Of a DNA stretch of 21,043 nucleotides, positions 15,803-21,043 are shown piece by piece (the first letter of the stretch is position 1; every line of letters starts with the position of its first letter). The notes beneath the pieces were generated by a model. The model saw only the letters and a program-made list of their open reading frames with translations. It had not been told where the DNA came from and made no database searches. The stretch is from JAJDAN01 sp046583095 (lineage in GTDB: Bacteria; Myxococcota_A; UBA9160; UBA4427): NCBI GenBank assembly GCA_046583095.1, contig JAYGDB010000207.1, positions 1 to 21,043 on the forward strand, written 5' to 3'. The position numbers and the translations under genes were made by a program.

Positions 15803-16927
15803 TCATCCTCTCGCTCGCGCCTCGACTGTGGGCCACAAGTCTCGTTCCAGGACATCTGCGATGCGCGCCGAGGCGCGCCCATCCCAGAGATCCGGGACCC
15901 GGCCCGCTTTCGTCTCCCCGTCGAGGATCCCGCGCGCTGCGTTCCGGACGGCGTCGGCGTGCGAGCCCACCAGGATGTTCGTTCCCTCTTCGATGGTGAT
16001 CGGGCGCTCGGTGCTGTCCCGCAGCGTGAGACACGGCACGCCGAGGGCGGTCGTCTCCTCCTGGATCCCCCCGGAGTCCGTCAAGACGAACTTGGCCTGC
16101 GACATGAGCCGCAGAAAGTCGAGGTAACCCTGGGGCTCGAGCAGCTGCAGCGCGGGCTCCTTTCCGCCGAGCAGATCTCGGATGGCTGCGCTCGTCCGCG
16201 GGTGGACGGGGAAGACGACGGGTAGCTCCCGGTGGATCTCCTCGAGCGCTTCAAAGAGCCCAGAGAGCGTGTCGCGGTCATCGACGTTGCTGGGACGGTG
16301 CAGCGTGAGGAGCGCGTACCCGCCGGCCTCGAGGCCGAGCCGCTCGAGGGTGTCGAGTTCGTTCGCCTGCGCCTGGTTGGCGCGCAGCGTGTCGATCATG
16401 ACGTTCCCCACGTGGTGGATCTTCTCCTCCGCGATGCCCTCCCTCCGCAAGTTCGCGCCACCCGCGGGCTCGGTCGTGAAGCACCAGGTGGAGAGAGTGT
16501 CGGTGACGAGGCGGTTGATCTCCTCGGGCATCGATCGGTCGCCCGATCTCAGGCCGGCTTCGACATGCGCGATCGGGATCAGGAGCTTGGCGGCAGCCAG
16601 GCTGGCGGCCAGGGTGGAGTTGACGTCGCCGACGAGCAGCAGCACTTCCGGGCGCTGCGCGACCAAGAGATCCTCGATTCCTACGAGTACCTGGGCGGTC
16701 TGGGCCGCATGAGAACCGGATCCGACGGCTAGATTCACGTCGGGCTCGGGGATGCCCAGGTCCCGGAAGAAGTCCGCGGACATGGATGCGTCGTAGTGCT
16801 GGCCCGTGTGGACGAGGGTCGTCTCGAACCGCTCGCGGGTCTGCAGTTCCCGGAGCAAGGGCGCGATCTTCATGAAGTTGGGGCGGGCACCGACTAGCGC
16901 CAGGACGCGGATCTTCGAGCTTTCCAA
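15803..16927 (-). CDS. wecB: UDP-N-acetylglucosamine 2-epimerase (non-hydrolysing, WecB type)
   Basis: This enzyme interconverts UDP-GlcNAc and UDP-ManNAc in the cytoplasm, or acts as the C2 epimerase on a related sugar as in the L-FucNAc pathway. Motifs in order are GARPNFMK (13-20), HTGQHYD (40-46), GDVNST (100-105), HVEAGLRSGDR (121-131) with PEEINR (134-139), LTLHRPSNVD, HPRT, LTDSGGIQEE and LRDSTERPIT. These cover the UDP- and sugar-binding residues of the family. I place the start at TTG 16927 because AAGGAG lies about 10 bases upstream and the resulting 374 aa matches the usual length. The frame is open upstream to 17095, but that 56-residue extension (Ser/Arg-rich) is unlike the family. 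It is the first gene of the reverse operon. No UDP-ManNAc dehydrogenase is in the window. Confidence 0.9.
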   Translation of the reverse strand: MESSKIRVLALVGARPNFMKIAPLLRELQTRERFETTLVHTGQHYDASMSADFFRDLGIPEPDVNLAVGSGSHAAQTAQVLVGIEDLLVAQRPEVLLLVGDVNSTLAASLAAAKLLIPIAHVEAGLRSGDRSMPEEINRLVTDTLSTWCFTTEPAGGANLRREGIAEEKIHHVGNVMIDTLRANQAQANELDTLERLGLEAGGYALLTLHRPSNVDDRDTLSGLFEALEEIHRELPVVFPVHPRTSAAIRDLLGGKEPALQLLEPQGYLDFLRLMSQAKFVLTDSGGIQEETTALGVPCLTLRDSTERPITIEEGTNILVGSHADAVRNAARGILDGETKAGRVPDLWDGRASARIADVLERDLWPTVEARARG

Positions 16928-16983
16928 AGTGCTGGGCTCTCCTTGGCTGCAGGATCCCTCGCGCCGCGAGTGGAGGATCTGGG

Positions 16984-16989
16984 ATTCTA
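16984..16989 (-). promoter_or_regulatory. Candidate -10 element for the reverse operon
   Basis: On the reverse strand this reads TAGAAT, one base from the sigma-70 consensus and about 57 bases upstream of the TTG start of the epimerase gene. No good -35 box is present at 16-18 bases, so the call rests on the hexamer and its place alone. Confidence 0.25.
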
Positions 16990-17042
16990 GGCGAGACCCC
17001 TGCGGGATGGTCTGTGGTCGCGACGCTCGCGTAGGTTTACTC

Positions 17043-17052
17043 CCCCGCGGGG
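17043..17052. repeat. Perfect 10-bp palindrome CCCCGCGGGG
   Basis: A self-complementary 10-mer in the divergent control region, about 115 bases upstream of the epimerase start. In GC-rich DNA such a site can arise by chance, but its place makes it a possible operator. Confidence 0.3.
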
Positions 17053-17078
17053 ATTCTGAATTGTCGCCCGCGGCGTGA

Positions 17079-17093
17079 GCCTGCCAGGCAGGC
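17079..17093. promoter_or_regulatory. Perfect dyad GCCTGCC-A-GGCAGGC, possible operator
   Basis: Two 7-base arms are exact inverted repeats around a single A, followed by AAAAAGG on the forward strand. The one-base centre is too tight for an RNA hairpin loop, which favours a two-fold symmetric protein-binding site. It lies between the two divergent operons, about 150 bases from the epimerase start and 290 from the regulator start. Confidence 0.45.
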
Positions 17094-17166
17094 AAAAAGG
17101 TGAATAGCCTGTCACCATCTTGGCCGAAGAAGGAACATACTTTCTCATGAAGAGACTGTTCTTCTC

Positions 17167-17178
17167 ATTTCCGGAAAT
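17167..17178. promoter_or_regulatory. Perfect 12-bp palindrome ATTTCCGGAAAT
   Basis: A fully self-complementary 12-mer inside the AT-rich part of the control region, about 200 bases upstream of the response-regulator start. It could be a regulator-binding site, for example for the sigma-54 activator encoded next to it; this is inference. Confidence 0.35.
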
Positions 17179-17351
17179 TTCTTACACATTGAGTGAATTC
17201 TTTCCAGCAAACTTGCATAACGACGGTTGCTCTATCGGCGCCCGATCCGGTTTCGTCAAGACGCATGAATTTCTTGGGCATTCATCAGCTCGTGATGGAA
17301 CCGGAACCGGCTTGGAGAGACCCCAACCCTCATGCGCTGCGTGAGGCCAAC

Positions 17352-17365
17352 CCCGCAACAGCGGG
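17352..17365 (+). promoter_or_regulatory. Small hairpin over the ribosome-binding region of the regulator gene
   Basis: CCCGC (17352-17356), loop AACA and GCGGG (17361-17365) can pair in the mRNA leader, 14 bases before the ATG at 17380. The right arm runs into the purine-rich GGGAGGGCAGG that should serve as ribosome site, so folding could dampen initiation. The stem is short and the effect is unproven. Confidence 0.3.
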
Positions 17366-17379
17366 AGGGCAGGTAGTTC

Positions 17380-18798
17380 ATGGCTGAGAGATTTCGAGTT
17401 CTGGTGATCGACGACGATCCCGGTATCCGCGAGTACCTGAAGGCACTCGGCGACCGCCAGGGATACCAAGTCAGTGCTGCGGCCGATGGTGAAGAAGCCA
17501 TCGCGAGCCTCTCCGTCTCGCGTCCCGACATCGTCACCCTCGACGCCGTGCTGCCCGGCATGGACGGACTCGAGACGCTCCGTCAGCTGAAGAAGCTGAT
17601 CCCCGACACCCCGGTGATCATGCTCTCGGGGCACGGCCAGGCCCGCACGATCGTGGAAGCCATGCGCCTGGGTGCTTCCGACTTTCTCCGAAAGCCCTTC
17701 GAGGTGGAAGAGCTCGAACTCGCTTTTCAGAAGGCCCTCGAGACGCATGCACTCAAGGAGGAAGTCGAGAACCTGCGCGGTCGGGTTCGGACCGAGACAG
17801 ACACCCTCGGCCTGCTCGGCGACAACCCCAAGATGACGGAGGTTCGCGAGATCATCGAGCAGGTCGCGGACACGGACATCACGGTTCTCGTCCGCGGTGA
17901 GAGTGGCACCGGCAAGGAGATCGTCGCCCGGGGGCTCTACCAGCTCTCGGGGCGCAGCGGTCGCCCGTTCGTGAAGGTCAACTGCGCGGCGCTGCCTTCG
18001 GAGCTGCTGGAGAGCGAACTCTTCGGCTTCGAGAAGGGCGCGTTCACTGGCGCGCAGAAGCGGAAGCTAGGCAAGTTCGAGTACGCGAACCACGGGACGA
18101 TCTTCCTCGACGAGATCAGCGAGATGCATCCGGGGCTGCAGGCCAAGCTGCTGCAGGTTCTCCAGGACGGCGAGTTCTCGCGCTTGGGAGGCGAGAGCGA
18201 CGTCAAGGTCGACACGCGGATCATCGCCGCGACGAACCGGAATCTCGAGGAGGCGGTGAAGGAGGGCGCCTTCCGGGAGGACCTCTACTACCGCCTGAAC
18301 GTGATGACCATCCTCATCCCGCCGCTTCGAGACCGGCTCGACACGATCCCGCTGCTCGTCGACACCTTCCTTCGGAAATACAACGAGGAGTACAAGAAGA
18401 ACCAGGCTCAGGTCTCCGACAAGGTTCTGGACGCGATGATGTCTTACCGCTGGTCCGGCAATGTCCGCGAGCTCGAGAACATGGTGAAGCGCATGGTGGT
18501 GCTCGGAAGCGAGGAGCTCGTACTGCAGGAACTCGCTGTGAGTGAAGCACCCGCGGAAGAGAAGTCCGAGGGCGACGCCCTCGATTTCGGAGCGCTCGGC
18601 GCGGACTTCTCGAGTGCGCAGAGTCTCGACCTCAAAGCCATCTCGAAGCGCGCAGCGCAGACCGCTGAGAAGCGCGTCATCGAGCGAGTGCTGCACCAGA
18701 CCCGCTGGAACCGAAAAGAAGCCGCCGAGCGGCTGCAGATTTCGTACAAGGCGCTTCTCTACAAGATGAAGGAGAACGGGCTCAGTGATGCCCGGTAG
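17380..18798 (+). CDS. Sigma-54-dependent response regulator (NtrC family)
   Basis: This 472-aa transcription activator has all three expected modules. The receiver domain (1-120) has Asp11-13, phospho-acceptor Asp55 in VTLDAVLPG, Ser83 and Lys105, so it should accept a phosphate. A short helical linker (about 118-140) leads to the AAA+ domain (about 145-315) with Walker A GESGTGKE (173-180), the sigma-54-contacting GAFTGA loop (220-225), Walker B FLDE (242-245) and arginine-finger region REDLYYRL (299-306). A Fis-type helix-turn-helix ends the protein (about 440-466, WNRKEAAERLQISYKALLYK). No histidine kinase is in the window. The gene heads the export operon, and its last bases overlap the export lipoprotein gene, so it may control its own operon and perhaps the divergent biosynthesis operon. 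It differs from the XrtA-associated PrsR only in ways I cannot test here. Confidence 0.93.
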   Translation: MAERFRVLVIDDDPGIREYLKALGDRQGYQVSAAADGEEAIASLSVSRPDIVTLDAVLPGMDGLETLRQLKKLIPDTPVIMLSGHGQARTIVEAMRLGASDFLRKPFEVEELELAFQKALETHALKEEVENLRGRVRTETDTLGLLGDNPKMTEVREIIEQVADTDITVLVRGESGTGKEIVARGLYQLSGRSGRPFVKVNCAALPSELLESELFGFEKGAFTGAQKRKLGKFEYANHGTIFLDEISEMHPGLQAKLLQVLQDGEFSRLGGESDVKVDTRIIAATNRNLEEAVKEGAFREDLYYRLNVMTILIPPLRDRLDTIPLLVDTFLRKYNEEYKKNQAQVSDKVLDAMMSYRWSGNVRELENMVKRMVVLGSEELVLQELAVSEAPAEEKSEGDALDFGALGADFSSAQSLDLKAISKRAAQTAEKRVIERVLHQTRWNRKEAAERLQISYKALLYKMKENGLSDAR

Positions 18799-19414
18799 GA
18801 AGCACAGGAGAATGACCTCGGAGCGAACGCTCATGGTTGCGCTCGCCGGCACGTTCGGGCTGGTGGTCGCGTGTGCGGTGCCGGCGTCGATGCCGATGCT
18901 GGAAGAAGCGGAGAGCTTCAACGCGCGCGAGACCTTCGTGATTGGAGTGACCGATCAGCTGCTGATCAACGTCTGGAAGAACCCGGAGCTCAGCAGCCGG
19001 CTCGTCGTGCGCAGTGACGGGATGATCTCCGTGCCGCTGCTTGACGATGTGCAGGCGGAGGGGCTGACGGCAGAGGAGCTGAAGGAGGTCATCACCGAGG
19101 CCCTGTCCGAGTACATCTCCAACCCCGACGTTACCGTCGTGGTGATCGGGATGAACAGCAATACGATCTCGATCATGGGTGGTGTGAATCGACAGGGCGA
19201 GCTCTCACTCCAAAAGGAGACGCGGGTTCTCCAGGCGATCGCGCGCAGCGGTGGTTTCTCGGTCTGGGCGAAACAGAGTCAGGTGAAGATCCTCAGGCAA
19301 ACTCAGCACGGTCTCGTGGAGTATCGCTTCGACTACGACGCCTACCTGGCCGGGAAGGCCCCGGGCACGAACCTCGTGTTGAAGGCCGGCGACACCATCG
19401 TGGTGCCGGACTGA
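18788..19414 (+). CDS. Polysaccharide export lipoprotein (Wza / XrtA-type export protein)
   Basis: The protein (208 aa) is a short outer-membrane polysaccharide export protein. A basic N-terminus and hydrophobic stretch end in a lipobox, V26-V-A-C29, predicting a lipoprotein. The Poly_export domain (about 48-128) includes FVIGVTDQLLINVWKNPELS, SDGMISVPLLDDVQAEGL and a YISNPDVTVVV strand, followed by one SLBB-like part (about 130-190) with MGGVNRQGEL and LKAGDTIVVPD. The small size with a single SLBB fits the exosortase-associated export family rather than full-length Wza (about 380 aa). ATG at 18788 is used, with AAGGAG 13 bases upstream, and overlaps the regulator gene by 11 bases. GTG 18785, ATG 18812 (ribosome site too close) and ATG 18833 are alternatives that still keep the lipobox. 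Confidence 0.9.
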   Translation: MPGRKHRRMTSERTLMVALAGTFGLVVACAVPASMPMLEEAESFNARETFVIGVTDQLLINVWKNPELSSRLVVRSDGMISVPLLDDVQAEGLTAEELKEVITEALSEYISNPDVTVVVIGMNSNTISIMGGVNRQGELSLQKETRVLQAIARSGGFSVWAKQSQVKILRQTQHGLVEYRFDYDAYLAGKAPGTNLVLKAGDTIVVPD

Positions 19415-19423
19415 TCTGAAGTG

Positions 19424-20713
19424 ATGCGACGGGGGGCGGGATGGTTGCTAGGAGCTTGGCTGTTGAACTCGGGTATCGCAGAGGCGGGTGAGTTGAACCT
19501 CGGCGCGGAAACGGCAGTCGGATATGACTCGAACGTCTTCAATCGGCCAAGCGACGATCGCCGGGGAGGCATCGATTCCGCGAGGATGAACCTGCGGCTT
19601 CACGGCGCGGTGAAGGACGAACTCGAGCGGGGCGAGTACAGACTTTCCTACGGGGTCGACTACATCACCAAGACGGCAAAGGAGGCGCGTGCCTCCTGGA
19701 ACCACCAGGCGGGCTTCGTGGCGAGCTACAACGTCTCTCCTCGAACCAGCCTGACGCTTGGGAATCACTTCCTCTTCCTCGAGAAGCTCAGCCTTGCGTT
19801 GCAAGAGCCCGATGCAGATGCCCCACTGCCTCCGAACGAGGATCCAGATATCGATGCCCAGAACCGCCGCACCATACGCAACGGACTCGACCTCTCGGCG
19901 ACCCACTTATTCAGCGCGCGGTGGAGCGGCTATACGGGCGCGAGCTACACGATCTTCCGCGAGACCGACGCCGAGGATGACGACCGAGACAGCAACTCGG
20001 TCTCGGGGAATTTCGGGATGAACTATTCGCTGACGAAGACACTGCGAATCGGCCTGGGCGGGAACGCGACCTACGGCAGTTTCTCGGGCACGACACCGGG
20101 TGACGCGGTCACGGTCTTGCCACCTGCCGAGCGCCCCTGTTTCGGCGAGACCAGTCCTCGCTCCCGGACGTCGAGCTATTCGGGATTCGCTTCCGTCGGA
20201 TACCAGTTCGATCCATCGACCAGCCTGCGGGTGCAGGCGGGTCCGGCCTGGATCGAGTCGGACTTCTACCTCTGCCCCGGGGCTGCCCTCTCCTTCGTCA
20301 AGCTCGCGAACGACCGGGTGACCTGGTTTGCCCAGGGCGAGTTCACCAAGAGGTGGTCTCGTGTCGCAACCGGGCTGCGCTATCGCCGCCAGCAAGCGCT
20401 CTCCGATGGCAGCGACACGACGATCACCGACGTCGCGTCGGGCACGATCGACTGGAGCCTCACGCGCTTGTGGAAGCTCGGCGTAAGGGGTACCTGGATC
20501 CGGGATAGCTCGCTGAGCGGCGTGCAGACGACCGCCTGGAGGGCCTCTACGAGCTTGAGGCGGCAGTTCCTGCGGCGCCTGTTCGGCAGGGCCAGCGTGT
20601 CCTATCGGAATGAGACTGTCTCGCGGAATGAGACTGTCTCGATTCCTCGCGGGTGGGACGCGTGGGAGGTCTTCCTCGGAATAACCTACCAACTCGACCC
20701 GGTGCACTTCTAG
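19424..20713 (+). CDS. Outer-membrane beta-barrel protein, EPS-locus associated
   Basis: The 429-aa protein has a signal peptide (MRRGAGWLLGAWLLNSGIAEA, cleavage near residue 21-22) and then alternating amphipathic strands through to a terminal Phe, the usual outer-membrane barrel signature. ETAVGYDSNVF right after the signal resembles the opening of barrel proteins found in polysaccharide and exosortase (PEP-CTERM) loci. It lies between the export lipoprotein and the chain-length gene, so a role as pore or secretion partner is plausible but not shown. Two Cys residues (in ERPCFGE and FYLCPGA) could form a periplasmic disulfide. The C-terminal region holds a perfect in-frame tandem repeat. 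ATG 19424 is chosen over the adjacent GTG 19421; no strong ribosome site is seen, so translation may depend on the upstream gene, which ends 9 bases earlier. Confidence 0.8.
   Translation: MRRGAGWLLGAWLLNSGIAEAGELNLGAETAVGYDSNVFNRPSDDRRGGIDSARMNLRLHGAVKDELERGEYRLSYGVDYITKTAKEARASWNHQAGFVASYNVSPRTSLTLGNHFLFLEKLSLALQEPDADAPLPPNEDPDIDAQNRRTIRNGLDLSATHLFSARWSGYTGASYTIFRETDAEDDDRDSNSVSGNFGMNYSLTKTLRIGLGGNATYGSFSGTTPGDAVTVLPPAERPCFGETSPRSRTSSYSGFASVGYQFDPSTSLRVQAGPAWIESDFYLCPGAALSFVKLANDRVTWFAQGEFTKRWSRVATGLRYRRQQALSDGSDTTITDVASGTIDWSLTRLWKLGVRGTWIRDSSLSGVQTTAWRASTSLRRQFLRRLFGRASVSYRNETVSRNETVSIPRGWDAWEVFLGITYQLDPVHF
20606..20641 (+). repeat. Two perfect 18-bp tandem repeats inside the barrel gene
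   Basis: CGGAATGAGACTGTCTCG occurs at 20606-20623 and again at 20624-20641 without a mismatch, encoding RNETVS twice (residues 395-400 and 401-406). Each unit contains the inverted repeat GAGAC-T-GTCTC. Identity at the DNA level points to a recent slippage duplication. Confidence 0.95.
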
Positions 20714-20725
20714 AATGGCGAAACG

Positions 20726-21043
20726 ATGAACGTCGAGGCTGGACTCCAGCTCGATCTTCTCGGCGCGCTCCAGCGCCGCGTGGGGACTGTCGCGGTGGTC
20801 GTCGCCGCGTCGGTGCTCGCCGCGTACTGGATCGCGATGGCGCTGCCGAACTACTACGACAGCGCTGCGACGATTTTCGTCGAGCCCCAGGCGATCAACC
20901 AGAAGCTCGTGGAGTCGGGCGTGGCGTCCTACGACATCGGCTATCGCGTGAGCCTGATGAGCGCCCAGATCCTCAGCCGGCCGCGACTCTCCCGCGTGAT
21001 CGACGATCTGGGGCTCTACCCCGATGAGTCGAAGACGATGCTC
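20726..21043 (+). CDS. Polysaccharide chain-length determinant (Wzz-like), 5' part
   Basis: The frame is open from ATG 20726 to the window edge (106 codons, no stop). A short cytoplasmic N-terminus (MNVEAGLQLDLLGALQRRV) precedes a membrane span at about 19-41. The following periplasmic segment has YYDSAATIFVEPQ and then a helix with SLMSAQILSRPRLSRVIDDLGLYP, the characteristic Wzz-domain beginning. Proteins of this type set polymer length in the inner membrane and may carry or work with a tyrosine kinase. Its place after the exporter and barrel genes fits the exosortase-type chain-length family, which needs the missing C-terminal part to confirm. It begins 12 bases after the barrel stop without a strong ribosome site. 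A longer overlapping frame on the same strand (20653-21027) is a shadow. Confidence 0.85.
   Translation, partial: MNVEAGLQLDLLGALQRRVGTVAVVVAASVLAAYWIAMALPNYYDSAATIFVEPQAINQKLVESGVASYDIGYRVSLMSAQILSRPRLSRVIDDLGLYPDESKTML

Larger units (their letters stand above)
16928..17379. promoter_or_regulatory. Divergent control region between epimerase operon and export operon
   Basis: This 452-base region separates the starts of the reverse biosynthesis operon and the forward regulator/export operon. About 17100-17260 is clearly more AT-rich than the rest of the window, as expected for promoters. It contains several perfect palindromes, listed separately. I searched for a sigma-54 pair (GG-N10-GC). 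Only a poor match, TTGGGCATTCATCAGC at about 17274-17289, was found, with no TTGC-type -12 box. A TTG-started frame from 17120 (74 codons) shows no family features and is not called a gene. Confidence 0.55.

Noticed and set aside
16967..17095. N-terminal extension of the 2-epimerase
   Set aside because: It is Ser/Arg-rich and not family-like. A ribosome site and the correct length support the TTG at 16927.
17120..17344. 74-codon frame in the divergent control region
   Set aside because: It needs a TTG start without a ribosome site and shows no family features. The region looks like promoter DNA.
17351..17375. c-di-GMP class I riboswitch
   Set aside because: GGCCAACC followed by a small hairpin recalls it, but the conserved GACGCAAAGCC core and second stem are absent.
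20715..20729. Tiny ATG frame before the chain-length gene
   Set aside because: It stops after four codons (MAKR). It overlaps the true ATG and could at most aid re-initiation.
20653..21027. 124-codon forward frame overlapping the barrel and chain-length genes
   Set aside because: It is an Arg-rich shadow. The frame from 20726 has the membrane span and Wzz motifs and stays open to the window edge.

Overview
The window is a 21 kb piece of a surface-polysaccharide (exopolysaccharide or O-antigen type) gene cluster. The organism is a high-GC Gram-negative bacterium. Three features indicate an outer membrane: a lipoprotein polysaccharide exporter, a signal-peptide-bearing beta-barrel protein ending in Phe, and a Wzz-type inner-membrane chain-length protein. 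Dense GC-rich coding, GTG and TTG starts and an NtrC-type regulator at the head of the export genes would fit a deltaproteobacterial-grade lineage (Myxococcota, Desulfobacterota, Binatota or similar), but nothing here fixes the taxon. No rRNA, tRNA, insertion sequence, integrase or CRISPR array was seen.

Layout. (1) 19-3493, forward: two GT4-type glycosyltransferases and a membrane-anchored SGNH hydrolase, joined by 4-base stop/start overlaps. (2) 3673-5151, reverse: a multi-membrane-span GT-C-like glycosyltransferase, convergent with block 1. (3) 5438-9333, forward: a fused MDR/Gfo-Idh-MocA bi-domain oxidoreductase, then a GT4-type glycosyltransferase with an N-terminal extension (TGATG junction). 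(4) 9418-16927, reverse: a five-gene operon read as UDP-GlcNAc 2-epimerase (WecB type), WbuB-like GT4, CapK/phenylacetate-CoA-ligase-like adenylating enzyme, DUF362 protein, and a second paralogous bi-domain oxidoreductase. The last four genes overlap by a few bases each. (5) 17380-21043, forward: a complete sigma-54 response regulator, a Wza/XrtA-type export lipoprotein, an outer-membrane beta-barrel, and the start of a Wzz-like chain-length protein that runs off the window.

Likely cooperation (inference). WecB supplies an N-acetylmannosamine-type or related nucleotide sugar. The bi-domain oxidoreductases, CapK-like enzyme and DUF362 protein probably tailor a sugar or an attached group. The four GT4 enzymes build the repeat unit. 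The SGNH and GT-C-like proteins may modify it at the membrane. Block 5 controls chain length and exports the polymer. The order export lipoprotein, barrel, chain-length protein resembles exosortase (XrtA/PEP-CTERM)-associated EPS loci, but no exosortase lies in the window. The least understood part is the CapK-DUF362-bi-domain oxidoreductase module and its duplicated oxidoreductase. Two divergent control regions (5152-5437 and 16928-17379) and two convergent gaps (3494-3672 and 9334-9417) separate the blocks.
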